From assembly GCF_032878875.1 (NCBI RefSeq), contig NZ_CP118157.1:2108001-2172000 (forward strand): a stretch of 64,000 bases of DNA, in the 5' to 3' direction. Position numbers and translations under genes: made by a program. Of the stretch, positions 36,265 through 50,514 are shown in pieces. The stretch is from Microbacterium sp. AB (lineage in GTDB: Bacteria; Actinomycetota; Actinomycetes; Actinomycetales; Microbacteriaceae). The notes below the pieces were generated by a model. It was not told the DNA's origin. It was given only the letters and a program-made list of their open reading frames with translations, and did not search any database. The stretch's first letter is position 1. Each line of letters opens with the position of its first letter.

Positions 36265-37251
36265 CTATTCCGCGCCGGCGGGCACCGCGGCCTGCGTGCC
36301 CGGCACGCCGTCCTGCTCCGCGCGCTTGTCGGCCATCGCGAGGAGCCGGCGGATGCGGCCGGCGACGGCGTCCTTGGTCAGCGGCGGGTCGGCGTAGTGG
36401 CCGAGCTCGTCGAGGCTCGCCTCACGATGGGCGAGGCGCAGGTCGCCCGCTTCGCGAAGGTGGTCGGGGACGTCGTCGCCGAGGATCTCCAGCGCGCGCT
36501 CGACGCGCGCGCAGGCCGCCACGGCCGCCTGGGCGGACCGGCGGAGGTTCGCGTCGTCGAAGTTCACGAGCCGGTTGACGCCCGCGCGCACCTCGCGGCG
36601 CTGACGCATCTGGTCCCAGTCGGCCGCGACCCTCACGGCGCCGATCGCCTGGAGCATGCCGCGGATGCCGTCGGCCTCGCGGATGACGACGCGCGGGACG
36701 CCGCGCACGTCGCGCGCCTTGGCGGAGATGCCGATGCGGCCCGCCGCGCCGACGATGGCCATGCCCGCCTCGTTCGTGGGGCACACGATGTCGAGCGACG
36801 CGGACCGGCCGGGCTCGGAGAGGCTGCCCGCTCCGAGGAAGGCGCCGCGCCAGATCGCCGCGAGATCGTCGCGCGTCCCGGTGGTGAGCCGGTTCGGCAG
36901 CCCGCGCACGGGCCGGCGGCGCTGGTCGAGCAGGCCCGTCTGACGGGCCAGCGTCTCGCCGCCGTCCACGACGCGCACGGCGAAGTGCTCCCCGTCGCGA
37001 GACCCGGAGCCCTGGATGTGCGCGATCTCGGGGCGCACGCCGTAGATCTCGGCGATGTCGCGCGCGACGCGACGGGCGAGGTGCGGCGAGTCGAGCTCCG
37101 CCTCGACGGCGACCCGCCCCGCGATGGAGTGCAGACCGCCGGAGAACCGCAGCAGCGCCGTCGTCTCGGCGATCCGAACCGAAGGACGAGGGTCCCTGAC
37201 GGTGATCAGCTCTGCCTTGACATCGGCGGTCAGTGACACGGATTTCCCCAC
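36265..37251 (-). CDS. whiA: DNA-binding protein WhiA
   Basis: A 328-residue WhiA: an N-terminal LAGLIDADG homing-endonuclease-like fold ('[17 protein letters not shown]', '[17 protein letters not shown]') without endonuclease residues, and a C-terminal HTH ('[30 protein letters not shown]'). It controls sporulation septation in Streptomyces and cell division or metabolism in other Gram-positives. GTG 37251 gives the full N-terminus; a GTG at 37239 is also possible. The usual yvcK neighbour is missing: the next gene upstream is rapZ. Confidence 0.96.
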   Translation of the reverse strand: MGKSVSLTADVKAELITVRDPRPSVRIAETTALLRFSGGLHSIAGRVAVEAELDSPHLARRVARDIAEIYGVRPEIAHIQGSGSRDGEHFAVRVVDGGETLARQTGLLDQRRRPVRGLPNRLTTGTRDDLAAIWRGAFLGAGSLSEPGRSASLDIVCPTNEAGMAIVGAAGRIGISAKARDVRGVPRVVIREADGIRGMLQAIGAVRVAADWDQMRQRREVRAGVNRLVNFDDANLRRSAQAAVAACARVERALEILGDDVPDHLREAGDLRLAHREASLDELGHYADPPLTKDAVAGRIRRLLAMADKRAEQDGVPGTQAAVPAGAE

Positions 37252-37368
37252 TCTCGAAAACGGCGACTCGCCTCTTTTGGCGCGAGGACCAAGCTTAGCG
37301 ACCGCACTCCCCGTTCCTCCGGGTGCGAACTCCCAGCAGGCCGGGTTATGGCGCGGGCGGCACGGTGG

Positions 37369-38238
37369 TCACTCCCGTCCGAGATCGCGGTGGCGGACGC
37401 GAACCGCGACCCCCGGGACGTCCTTCAGACGATCGGCCAGCGCCAGTGCCATGGCGACCGAACGGTGCTTCCCCCCGGTGCACCCGACGGCGACGGTCGA
37501 ATGGCTCTTGTTCTCGCGCTGGTAGCCCGACAGCACGGGTGCGAGCGCCGCGACGTAGGCGTCGAGGAACTCCTGCGCGCCCTCCTGCCCCAGGACCTCC
37601 TCGCTCACCGCGGCGTCCTGCCCCGTGAGGTGGCGCAGCTCGTCGTTCCAGTAGGGGTTCGGCAGGAACCGCATGTCCGCGACGAGATCGGCGTCGGGAG
37701 GGACCCCGTACTTGAACCCGAAGCTCATGACCGTGACGCGGTGGCGCGGCGCGCCCTCCTCGTGCAGCAGGTCGTTCACGTGCGTCGCGAGCTGATGGAT
37801 GTTGTAGACGGACGTGTCGATGATGATGTCCGCGTTCTCCTTCACGGGAGCGAGGACGTCGCGTTCGCGCCGGATGCCGTCCAGGAGGGTCCCGTCGCCC
37901 TGGAGCGGGTGGGGCCGCCGCACCGCCTCGAAACGCCTCACGAGCACCTCGTCGGAGGCGTCGAGGAAGATCACCCGCAGGTTGTTGCGCTCGCGCAGCG
38001 CCCGCGTCGCGGCCGGCAGCTCGGAGAAGAGGTCGCGGCCGCGCACGTCGACGACGGCGGCGACGCGCGGCAGCTGGTCGCCGAGCCGGGACGACAGATC
38101 GAGCAGGGGCCGCAGCATCTGCGGCGGAAGGTTGTCGACGACGTACCAGTCGAGGTCCTCGAGGGCGTTCGCGACCGTCGAGCGGCCGGCGCCGCTCATC
38201 CCCGTGACGATCAGGACCTCGCCCGCTGTGTCAGCCAT
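37369..38238 (-). CDS. rapZ: RapZ-family nucleotide-binding protein (RNase adapter)
   Basis: A 289-residue P-loop protein. Walker A 'GMSGAGRST' (13-21), '[12 protein letters not shown]', '[10 protein letters not shown]' and the C-terminal '[16 protein letters not shown]' are RapZ/YvcJ hallmarks. In E. coli it guides RNase E to GlmZ RNA; in actinobacteria the role is less clear. ATG 38238 is chosen; an in-frame ATG at 38259 would overlap uvrC by 11 bases. It follows uvrC by ten bases and is probably co-transcribed with uvrA-uvrC. Confidence 0.93.
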   Translation of the reverse strand: MADTAGEVLIVTGMSGAGRSTVANALEDLDWYVVDNLPPQMLRPLLDLSSRLGDQLPRVAAVVDVRGRDLFSELPAATRALRERNNLRVIFLDASDEVLVRRFEAVRRPHPLQGDGTLLDGIRRERDVLAPVKENADIIIDTSVYNIHQLATHVNDLLHEEGAPRHRVTVMSFGFKYGVPPDADLVADMRFLPNPYWNDELRHLTGQDAAVSEEVLGQEGAQEFLDAYVAALAPVLSGYQRENKSHSTVAVGCTGGKHRSVAMALALADRLKDVPGVAVRVRHRDLGRE

Positions 38239-38248
38239 CGCGGTCAGC

Positions 38249-40207
38249 CTACCGATCATCCGCTCCCGCCGTGCCGACGGCGGGCTCCCGTGACACCGGA
38301 TCGTCGCGGTGCAGGTGCTCGAAGACCGTCGCCGCGAGCTTGGGGCCGATGCCGGGGAGCTCCTCGATCTGCGCGATCGTGCCCTCGCGGAGCGCGGCGA
38401 CGGAGCCGAAGTGACGCAGCAGGGCACGGATGCGCGCGTCGCCCAGGCCGGGGACCTCGCTGAGCACGGTGCGGATGTCGCGGCCCCGGCGGCGGCGCTG
38501 GTGGGTGATGGCGAAGCGATGCGCCTCGTCGCGCAGCCGCTGCACGAGATAGAGGGCCTCCGACGCCCGCGGGAGGATGACCGGATAGTCCTCCCCCGGC
38601 AGCCACAGCTCCTCGAGGCGCTTCGCGATGCCGCACAGGGCGATCTCGTCGTGTCCCGACTCGCGCAGCGCGCGCGCGGCCGCGGCGACCTGCGGCTGAC
38701 CGCCGTCGACGACGAGCAGCTGAGGCGGGTAGGCGAAGCGGCGCCGCCTGGCAGGTGCCGTCACGACGCCGTCGGCGTCGCTCGTGGCGACGTCGGCCGC
38801 ATCGGGCTCGGTCTCCTCGGGCCGGTCGAGGTGCGCGAGGCGCCGCGTCAGCACCTGATGCATCGAGTCGGTGTCGTCCGTCGTCTCGGCGATCGAGAAC
38901 GAGCGATACTGGTCCTTGCGAGGGAGCCCGTCCTCGAAGACCACCATCGACGCGACCACGTTCGTGCCCTGCAGGTGGGAGATGTCGTAGCACTCGATCC
39001 GCAGCGGCGCCTCTTCCATCCCCAGCGCCTCCTGGAGGTCGCCGAGCGCCTGCGACCGGGCGGCGTAATCGCTCGTACGGCGGGTCTTGTGCCGCAGGAG
39101 CGCCTGCTGCGCGTTGAGCGTGGCGTTGCGCATGAGCTCCGCCCGCTGGCCGCGCTGCGCGACGAGCACCTCGACGCGCCTTCCGCGCTTCGCGGCGAGC
39201 CACTCCTCGACCTGGGACGCATCGGGAGGCAGGACCGGCACGAGCACCCGGAGCGGCACGTCCGCGGCCGTCGCGTCGCCGTAGGCGCGTTGCAGGATCC
39301 GGTCGACGAGGTCGGGCCCGGAGATGTCGAGCTCCTTGTCGATGGTCGTCGAGTGCACGCCGCGCACCCGTCCTCCGCGGATGACGAACTGGTGCACGGC
39401 GGCGGAGAGCTCGTCCTCGGCGACGCCGAAGAGGTCGGCGTCGACGTCGTCCGGCAGCACGAGCGCGCTCTTGCTCAGCACGGCGTCGATCGACGCGAGC
39501 CGGTCTCGGTAGAGCGCGGCCTGCTCGTAGTCCATCGCCGCGGCCGCCTCCCTCATCCGCGCCGTGAGCTCGCGCGTGAAGCGCTCGTCGCCGCCGTTCA
39601 TGAACGCGATGAAGTCGTCGACGATCGCGCGGTGCTCGGCGATCGTCACCCGGTGCGAGCAGGGCCCGCCGCATTTGCCGATCTGGCCGGGGAAGCACGG
39701 TCTGCCCGTCTGCATGGCCCGCTTGTAGGAGGCGTCGCTGCAGGTGCGGATGGGGAACACCTTGATCATGAGGTCGATCGTGTCGCGCACCGCCCACACC
39801 TTCGGGTACGGCCCGAAGTACTTCGCCCCCGGGATGCGGCGGTTGCGCGTCACCATGACGCGCGGCGCCTCGTCCGCCAGCGTGATCGCGAGGAACGGGT
39901 ACGACTTGTCGTCCTTGTAGCGGACGTTGAACGGCGGATCGAACTCCTTGATCCACTGGTACTCGAGCTGCAGCGAGTCGACGTCGGTCGGCACGACCGT
40001 CCACTCGACCGACGAGGCCGTCGTCACCATCCGCCTCGTCCGCTCGTGCAGCGTGTGCAGCGGAGCGAAGTAGTTCGACAGTCGCTGGCGGAGGTTCTTC
40101 GCCTTGCCGACGTAGAGCACCCGCCCTCGGGCGTCGCGGAAACGGTAGACCCCCGGATTGGTGGGGATCTCCCCCGCCTTCGGCTTGTAGGGAAGCTGGT
40201 CGGCCAT
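38249..40207 (-). CDS. uvrC: Excinuclease ABC subunit C
   Basis: A 652-residue dual-incision nuclease of nucleotide excision repair. The GIY-YIG domain is at the N-terminus ('[27 protein letters not shown]', in parts), the Cys cluster '[13 protein letters not shown]' follows, then the UVR motif ('[20 protein letters not shown]'), the RNase H-like domain with '[21 protein letters not shown]' and '[11 protein letters not shown]', and C-terminal tandem HhH ('[13 protein letters not shown]', 'LPGIGPKLA'). It lies one base after uvrA. Confidence 0.97.
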   Translation of the reverse strand: MADQLPYKPKAGEIPTNPGVYRFRDARGRVLYVGKAKNLRQRLSNYFAPLHTLHERTRRMVTTASSVEWTVVPTDVDSLQLEYQWIKEFDPPFNVRYKDDKSYPFLAITLADEAPRVMVTRNRRIPGAKYFGPYPKVWAVRDTIDLMIKVFPIRTCSDASYKRAMQTGRPCFPGQIGKCGGPCSHRVTIAEHRAIVDDFIAFMNGGDERFTRELTARMREAAAAMDYEQAALYRDRLASIDAVLSKSALVLPDDVDADLFGVAEDELSAAVHQFVIRGGRVRGVHSTTIDKELDISGPDLVDRILQRAYGDATAADVPLRVLVPVLPPDASQVEEWLAAKRGRRVEVLVAQRGQRAELMRNATLNAQQALLRHKTRRTSDYAARSQALGDLQEALGMEEAPLRIECYDISHLQGTNVVASMVVFEDGLPRKDQYRSFSIAETTDDTDSMHQVLTRRLAHLDRPEETEPDAADVATSDADGVVTAPARRRRFAYPPQLLVVDGGQPQVAAAARALRESGHDEIALCGIAKRLEELWLPGEDYPVILPRASEALYLVQRLRDEAHRFAITHQRRRRGRDIRTVLSEVPGLGDARIRALLRHFGSVAALREGTIAQIEELPGIGPKLAATVFEHLHRDDPVSREPAVGTAGADDR

Positions 40208-40208
40208 C

Positions 40209-43097
<2,889 letters not shown>

Positions 43098-43103
43098 GGA
43101 TCA

Positions 43104-43109
43104 ATCCTA
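43104..43109 (-). promoter_or_regulatory. -10 element TAGGAT for uvrA
   Basis: Minus-strand TAGGAT is followed by six bases and GTG 43097. Confidence 0.55.
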
Positions 43110-43126
43110 GGGAGGGTCGCGGACAT

Positions 43127-43142
43127 CTGGACGTTTGTTCGA
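43127..43142 (-). promoter_or_regulatory. Degenerate LexA/SOS box upstream of uvrA
   Basis: The minus strand reads TCGAACAAACGTCCAG. The first half fits the actinobacterial LexA consensus TCGAAC-N4-GTTCGA exactly; the second half has three mismatches. It begins 17 bases beyond the -10 hexamer and overlaps the -35 position. Confidence 0.4.
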
Positions 43143-43206
43143 CCATTTCGCCCAGCGGATTCGAAGATCCGCGCGCGGGAGACCGCGGAGGCGACGGGCG
43201 ACGGCC

Positions 43207-45294
<2,088 letters not shown>

Positions 45295-45300
45295 GCTTCC

Positions 45301-45306
45301 ACCCTA
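45301..45306 (-). promoter_or_regulatory. -10 element TAGGGT for uvrB, overlapping the pxpBC stop codon
   Basis: TAGGGT lies six bases before ATG 45294. Its first three bases (45306-45304 on the minus strand) are the TAG stop of pxpBC. Confidence 0.55.
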
Positions 45307-46983
45307 GGAGGGGGCGCCGACATCGGGGCCGGCGTCCCCGTCCGTCCGGAAGCGGACGCGCATCCCCGGAGCGAGCTGGCCGGCGAGATCGAGGTCGGCG
45401 TCCACGACGGCTCCGATGACGGGATACCCGCCCGTCACCGGCCGATCGGGCAGGAAGAGCACCGGCTGGCCCCGGGGCGGCACCTGCAGCGAGCCGGTCA
45501 CCGTCCCCTCGCTCGGCAGCTCGCCTCCGACGGCGCGTTCCAGCGGAGCCGCGCCCCGAAGGCGGATCCCGACGCGGTCGGAGCGCGGCGTGACCTCCCA
45601 TTCCTGGACGAGCAGGAGGCGGACGGCCTCGTCGGCGAACCAGTCGTCGCGCGGCCCGAGCGTGATGCGGAGCGTCACGAGGCCGCCCGGCGCGGGCAGC
45701 GGGAGGGCCGGCGGCTCGAACGGGACGACGGCGCCCGAGACGGAGGACGGGCCGTGCAGCGGCACGACGTCGCCGGGCCGGAGCGCACGGCCTCCGATCT
45801 CGCGCGAGCCGATGTCGCCGAGCGTGTCCGTGGCGAGGCTGCCGAGCGCGGGAGTGAGCGCGAGGCCGCCGCGGATCGCGACGACCGCGCGCACGCCCCG
45901 GGACGCGTACCCGATCGTCAGCTCGTCCCCGTCGTCGACGGCGATCGGACCGCCGTTCGCCACGGGCGTCTCGGCGCCGTCGCGATGGCGCACCGTCGCA
46001 TCCGCCGCCGCCCCGCGGATCGCCGCGACGCCGCCGCCGCGGAAGCGCAGCACCGCGCCCCCGCCGAGCAGTTCGAACGCCGGCGCCCCCGGGCCGTTGC
46101 CGACCGCGCGGTTCGCCGCCCGCAGCGCGGCGCGGTCGGCGGCGCCCGACGCGGACACGCCGAGGTGCGCGGCGCCGGGCCGACCGAGATCCTGCACGAG
46201 GAGCCGCAGGCCCGGGCTGACGACCTCGACCGCGTACCGCGTGCCGCGGTCGCCGGGCATGTCGAGCGGCTCCCGCGCAGCCGGCGGCCGGACGCTCTGC
46301 GACGCTCGGGACGGCGTCGCGGGCAGGCCCGCTCCGCGTCGGAGCCGGTCGCCCTGCGATCCCGCCGGGCGTGCGACGTCCGCGAACCGCACGACGGCGC
46401 CGGGCACGAGAAGCGCCGGAGGGTCGCGCTCGAGATCCCAGAGGACCGCGTCGGTGCGGCCGATCAGCCGCCACCCGCCCGGGCTCGCACGCGGATAGAC
46501 GCCGGAGTACGGACCCGCGAGCGCCACGGACCCGGGCGGGACGCTCGTGCGCGGGGAGGCCCGGCGGGGCACGTCGAAGAGCGGGTCGTCGCCGACGAGG
46601 TAGCCGAACCCCGGGGCGAAGCCGGTGAACGCCACACGCCAGGTGGCGGCGGCGTGGCGCGCGACGAGCTCCTCCGCCGTGACGCCGAGATCGGCCGCGA
46701 CGTCGGCCAGGTCCTCGCCGCCGTAGCGGACGCCGATCACGACGTCGGACGCCGCGGCAGGGTCCCGTTCCGCGAGCGGGATCGCCTCGAGCGCCCGACG
46801 GAGCGCCGATGCGGTCGTGCGCAGCGGATCGAAGCGCACGAGCACCGTCCGGGCGGCCGGCACGAGCTCCGTCACGCCGGCGAGACCCGCCGCCGCCAGC
46901 GCCGCATGAAGGCGCATCGTCGCGTCGAGGTCCTTCTCCTCGACGAGCAGGGCGCGATCGGAAGCCGTGAGCACACGCCGCAC
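45304..46983 (-). CDS. Fused 5-oxoprolinase subunits PxpB-PxpC (KipI-KipA)
   Basis: A 559-residue fusion. Residues about 1-210 are PxpB/KipI-like (allophanate hydrolase subunit 1): 'LVEEKDLDATMRLHAAL', 'FTGFAPGFGYLVGDDPLFDVPRR'. Residues about 250-559 are PxpC/KipA-like (subunit 2, biotin-dependent carboxyltransferase family): 'EVVSPGLRLLVQDLGRPGAAHLGVS', 'GYASRGVRAVVAIRGGL', 'DRVGIRLRGAAPLE'. With PxpA it cleaves 5-oxoproline to glutamate using ATP. GTG 46983 is chosen because GGAGG lies five bases upstream; the open frame further 5' overlaps pxpA and lacks homology. It is 58 bases after pxpA. Confidence 0.9.
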   Translation of the reverse strand: MRRVLTASDRALLVEEKDLDATMRLHAALAAAGLAGVTELVPAARTVLVRFDPLRTTASALRRALEAIPLAERDPAAASDVVIGVRYGGEDLADVAADLGVTAEELVARHAAATWRVAFTGFAPGFGYLVGDDPLFDVPRRASPRTSVPPGSVALAGPYSGVYPRASPGGWRLIGRTDAVLWDLERDPPALLVPGAVVRFADVARPAGSQGDRLRRGAGLPATPSRASQSVRPPAAREPLDMPGDRGTRYAVEVVSPGLRLLVQDLGRPGAAHLGVSASGAADRAALRAANRAVGNGPGAPAFELLGGGAVLRFRGGGVAAIRGAAADATVRHRDGAETPVANGGPIAVDDGDELTIGYASRGVRAVVAIRGGLALTPALGSLATDTLGDIGSREIGGRALRPGDVVPLHGPSSVSGAVVPFEPPALPLPAPGGLVTLRITLGPRDDWFADEAVRLLLVQEWEVTPRSDRVGIRLRGAAPLERAVGGELPSEGTVTGSLQVPPRGQPVLFLPDRPVTGGYPVIGAVVDADLDLAGQLAPGMRVRFRTDGDAGPDVGAPS

Positions 46984-47041
46984 GCGGGCCTCCGTTCCGT
47001 CGGGCCTCCCATTCTGCCCGTTCGCGCGCGGCGCCGGCGCA

Positions 47042-47794
47042 TCACGCGAACGCGGTGAGCGGGATCCCCTCCGCCTCGAGCCGCCGGCGGACGGCGGCGG
47101 CCATCGCGACGGCTCCCGGGCTGTCGCCGTGCACGCAGATCGAGTCGGCACGCACCGCGACGTCCGAGCCGTCGATCGCGTCCACGACGCCCTCCTGCGC
47201 GAGCCGCGCCATCCGTCGCGAGACGACGTCCGGGTCGTGGAGGACCGCGCCCGTCTCCGCTCGCGGCACGAGCCCGCCCGAGGGGAGATACGCCCGGTCC
47301 GCGAACGCCTCGGTCACGATCCTCAGACCGGCGTGCGCCGCGACGCCCTGGACGACGCCGCCCGGCAGCGCGAGCAGCGCGAGCGAGGGGTCGACGGCCC
47401 GGACCGCCGCCACGACGTCGCGCGCCTGGCGTTCGTCGTGCACGATCGCGTTGTAGAGCGCGCCATGCGGCTTGACGTACGCGAGCCGCGCGCCGGCCGC
47501 CGCCGCGAGGTCCCGCAGGAGGCCGATCTGCTCCTCGACATCCGCCTGCAGCGTCGGGGAGTCGACGTCGAGCATCCGCCGTCCGAATCCCTCGCGATCG
47601 CGATAGCTCGGATGGGCGCCGATCGCGACGCCGCGCGCTACGGCCGCGGCGAGCGTCGCGCGGATCCCGTCGGCCGTCCCGGCGTGGACGCCGCACGAGA
47701 CGTTCGCGCTCGTGACGACGCGCAGCATGGCGTCGTCGTCGCTCACGACCCGGCCGGGCTCGTTCTCGCCGAGATCGGAATTGAGGTCGACCAC
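47042..47794 (-). CDS. pxpA: 5-oxoprolinase subunit A (LamB/YcsF family)
   Basis: A 250-residue PxpA. '[13 protein letters not shown]' at the N-terminus, '[24 protein letters not shown]', '[17 protein letters not shown]' and '[12 protein letters not shown]' are family signatures with the likely metal or catalytic Asp/His residues. It works with the fused PxpBC immediately downstream. GTG 47794 lies 24 bases after coaE, so coaE-pxpA-pxpBC may be one transcript from the coaE promoter. Confidence 0.95.
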   Translation of the reverse strand: MVDLNSDLGENEPGRVVSDDDAMLRVVTSANVSCGVHAGTADGIRATLAAAVARGVAIGAHPSYRDREGFGRRMLDVDSPTLQADVEEQIGLLRDLAAAAGARLAYVKPHGALYNAIVHDERQARDVVAAVRAVDPSLALLALPGGVVQGVAAHAGLRIVTEAFADRAYLPSGGLVPRAETGAVLHDPDVVSRRMARLAQEGVVDAIDGSDVAVRADSICVHGDSPGAVAMAAAVRRRLEAEGIPLTAFA

Positions 47795-47818
47795 CGTCTC
47801 CTCCTCGTGCCGTCCGCG

Positions 47819-48421
47819 TCAGGCGCGCCCGGCGAGCGTCTGCCAGAGCGCGTCCGCCCGGGCGAGCGTCTCGTCGAGAGTGCCCGACGTGTCGATCACG
47901 ACGTCGGCGAGCGCCAGCCGTTCGTCGTCGGACGCCTGGCTCGCGATGCGCGCGGCGGCCGCCTCCTCGGACATCCCCCGTTCCCGCACGAGCCTGTCCC
48001 GGCGGACATCCGCCGGAGCGTGCGCGACGACCACGACATCCCACTCCCCCGTTCCGCGGGCCTCGGCGAGCAGCGGCACGTCGTAGACGACGACGGCACG
48101 CGGGTCGGCGTCGAGCGCGAGACGGAACCGGCGCTGCGACTCCGCCTTGACCGCCGGGTGCACGATGCCGTTGAGGCGCGCGAGCCTCTCGGCGTCGCCG
48201 AACACGACGGCGCCGAGCGCGGCGCGGTCGAGCGCGCCGTCCTCGTGGAGCACCGCCGGGCCGAACTCCGCCGCGATCGCGGCGAGCACGGGGCGTCCGG
48301 GGGCCTGGAGCTCCCGGACGACGACGTCGGCGTCGACGACGGCCGCGCCGTGCTCGGCGAGCCTCCGTGCGATCGTCGACTTGCCCGACGCGATCCCGCC
48401 GGTGAGCGCAACGAGTGGCAT
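47819..48421 (-). CDS. coaE: Dephospho-CoA kinase
   Basis: A 200-residue kinase for the final step of CoA synthesis. P-loop 'TGGIASGKST' (7-16), 'VVDADVVVRELQAPG', 'LNGIVHPAV', and the lid 'VPLLAEARGTGEWD' with 'RLVRERGMSEEAAAARIASQ' (in parts). It is a single-domain form without the C-terminal DUF/GrpB extension seen in some actinobacteria. ATG 48421 follows TAGACT by six bases. It is divergent from the FAD-binding protein gene. Confidence 0.95.
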   Translation of the reverse strand: MPLVALTGGIASGKSTIARRLAEHGAAVVDADVVVRELQAPGRPVLAAIAAEFGPAVLHEDGALDRAALGAVVFGDAERLARLNGIVHPAVKAESQRRFRLALDADPRAVVVYDVPLLAEARGTGEWDVVVVAHAPADVRRDRLVRERGMSEEAAAARIASQASDDERLALADVVIDTSGTLDETLARADALWQTLAGRA

Positions 48422-48427
48422 GGCGTC

Positions 48428-48433
48428 AGTCTA
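48428..48433 (-). promoter_or_regulatory. -10 element TAGACT for coaE
   Basis: Minus-strand TAGACT is followed by six bases and ATG 48421; no Shine-Dalgarno sequence. Confidence 0.5.
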
Positions 48434-48491
48434 GGCGAGCGCCCCTGCGGCAGCGCGACCGCTCGCGGGCGACGGGCCGCCGCCGAAGGGG

Positions 48492-48497
48492 CACAAT
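48492..48497 (+). promoter_or_regulatory. -10 element CACAAT for the FAD/NAD(P)-binding protein
   Basis: CACAAT is followed by seven bases and ATG 48505. The purine run GGGAGGG abuts the ATG directly, too close to act as a ribosome binding site. Confidence 0.4.
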
Positions 48498-48504
48498 GGG
48501 AGGG

Positions 48505-50514
48505 ATGTCCGCTCCTCGCCGCCCCGTGATCGCGATCGTCGGAGGCGGTCCGCGCGGCGTCTCGCTGCTCGAGCGCCTCGGCGCGAACCTGCCCGCCGAC
48601 GCCGCGATCGACATCCGCATCGTCGACGACACCGAGGTCGGCGCCGGGCGCATCTGGCGCACCGACCAGACGCGAGAGCTGTGCATGAACACGCTCGCCG
48701 ACGCCGTCACCCTCTTCACCGACGACGCGGCGACCGTCGCCGGCCCCGTGCGCGTGGGGCCGACGCTCCACGAGTGGTGCCAGCTCGTCCGCCAGCGCGC
48801 GTTCGGCGACGCCGATGACGTCGTCGCGCACATCCCCGCGACGCACGTCGCGGCGTTCGACCGGGTCCCCGTCCGCGAGGGACTCGCGCGGGAGTACGGC
48901 TCCGAGCTGCGCGCGCAGCGGCCCGAGTCGCACCCGTCGCGCTCGCTCTACGGCGAGTATGCGCGCTGGTGCCTCGCATACGCCGAGGCGACGCTGCCGC
49001 CCGGCGCGCGCGCGACCGAGCATCTCGGTCGGGTCACGGCCGTGTCCGAGCGCGACGGGATGCAGGTTCTCGAGGTGCGGACGACGGCCGGGACGGAAGA
49101 GCTCGAGGCGGACGCCGTGGTCGCGGCGACCGGATGGCTCGAGCGGTCCCCGACGCCGGAGGAGCGCGAGATCCGCGCAGCCGTCGACGCGGACCCGGCA
49201 CTCGTGTGGGTGAGGCCCGGCTCCCCCGTCGACCAGCCGCTCGGCGCGGTGCCCGACGGCGCGCACGCGATCGTCCGCGGACTCGGCATGGGCTTCTTCG
49301 ACGCCGTGGCGCTCCTCACCCGGGAGCGGGGAGGCCGGTTCGTCGCGGAGCCGGCCGCCTCGTCCGGCCTGCGCTACGAGGCCTCGGGACGCGAGCCGGT
49401 CCTGCACGTGACCTCGCGTCGCGGTGTGCCGTTCCGCGCGAAGACGCTGTACGGATCGCTGCCGCCCCGCGCGCCGATGCGCCATCTGCGGAGCGTCGAC
49501 TGGGCGGGCGTGCCTCGCCCCATCGACTTCGACGATCTCGTCTGGCCGCTCGTCCTCAAGGACGCGTTCGCCGACTACCACGAGACGCTCGCGCACGCGA
49601 GGCCGGGCTCCGTCGACCTCGACGGCGCCCTCCGCGCGATCTCGCACGCCGACCTCGAAGCGGTCGGCGCCGCGACCCGCGAGCGCGTCGAGCGTCTCGC
49701 CGACGCGGTCTCGCCCTTCGTCCCCGACCCCGCCGACCGGCTCGACCTCGCATCGGCGATGTTCCCCGGCGAGGGCCGGACGTGGCCGTCCCCCGGCGCC
49801 TTCGACGCGTGGGTCGCGCGCTTCGTCGCCGGCGATCTCGCGGCATCCGCCCAGGGGAGCGACAGCCCCGTCAAGGCGGCGCTGTGGTCGATCGCCTCGG
49901 CGCGCGGTCTCGTCGGACGCATCGGCGCGTTCGGCGGCTTCGACGCCGAGTCGCGCGCATCGGGCTTCCGCACGCTCATGTCCGTCGGGGCGATGGCGGG
50001 ATCGGGGCCGCCCGCGTTCCGCAACCGCCAGCTGCTCGCGCTCAGGGACGCCGGGATCGTGCGCTTCCTCGGGCCCGCGGCTCACGTGACGATCGCGGAG
50101 GGAGCGTTCCACGCGTCCTCGTCGGCGGTCGCGGGCTCCGGGGCGACCGCCTCCGTGCTGATCGACGCATGGATGCACGTGCACGACGTGGCGGAGAGCG
50201 CCGATCCGCTCGTGCGCTCCCTCGCCGCGGCCGCCCGTCTGCGGCCGTTCGATGCCCCCGCGCGCGCAGGCGGCGGGGTGGGGACCGGCGCATTCGACGT
50301 CGACCCCGCCACGGGGCGCCTCATCCGGGCGGATGGCTCCGTGGACGCGGCCTTCCACGTGTCGGGCATCCCGATCGAGCAGGCCATGCACGACGCGGTC
50401 ATCAGCCCGATGCCGCGCACCGACCCGACCATGCTGCGCGAGACCGATCGCGTCGCCCGTTCCCTCATCACCGCCGCGACCTCGCCCGTCGCCGGAAGAA
50501 GGAGGCCCGCATGA
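48505..50514 (+). CDS. FAD/NAD(P)-binding protein (NAD_binding_9 type), 669 aa
   Basis: A large flavoprotein-like enzyme. The N-terminal Rossmann motif is 'IAIVGGGPRGVSLLERL' (about 8-24), 'GRIWRTDQTRELCMNT' follows, and a second nucleotide site is suggested by 'AVVAATGWLERSPTPEE' (about 208-224). The C-terminal part ends with 'STEPS'-free sequence containing 'FHVSGIPIEQAMHDAVISPMPRTDPTMLRETD', conserved in this family. These PF13454-type proteins resemble N-hydroxylating or Baeyer-Villiger monooxygenases in the N-terminal half, but no activity is established. It is coupled by ATGA overlap to an SDR, suggesting a two-enzyme redox unit (inference). Confidence 0.85.
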   Translation: MSAPRRPVIAIVGGGPRGVSLLERLGANLPADAAIDIRIVDDTEVGAGRIWRTDQTRELCMNTLADAVTLFTDDAATVAGPVRVGPTLHEWCQLVRQRAFGDADDVVAHIPATHVAAFDRVPVREGLAREYGSELRAQRPESHPSRSLYGEYARWCLAYAEATLPPGARATEHLGRVTAVSERDGMQVLEVRTTAGTEELEADAVVAATGWLERSPTPEEREIRAAVDADPALVWVRPGSPVDQPLGAVPDGAHAIVRGLGMGFFDAVALLTRERGGRFVAEPAASSGLRYEASGREPVLHVTSRRGVPFRAKTLYGSLPPRAPMRHLRSVDWAGVPRPIDFDDLVWPLVLKDAFADYHETLAHARPGSVDLDGALRAISHADLEAVGAATRERVERLADAVSPFVPDPADRLDLASAMFPGEGRTWPSPGAFDAWVARFVAGDLAASAQGSDSPVKAALWSIASARGLVGRIGAFGGFDAESRASGFRTLMSVGAMAGSGPPAFRNRQLLALRDAGIVRFLGPAAHVTIAEGAFHASSSAVAGSGATASVLIDAWMHVHDVAESADPLVRSLAAAARLRPFDAPARAGGGVGTGAFDVDPATGRLIRADGSVDAAFHVSGIPIEQAMHDAVISPMPRTDPTMLRETDRVARSLITAATSPVAGRRRPA

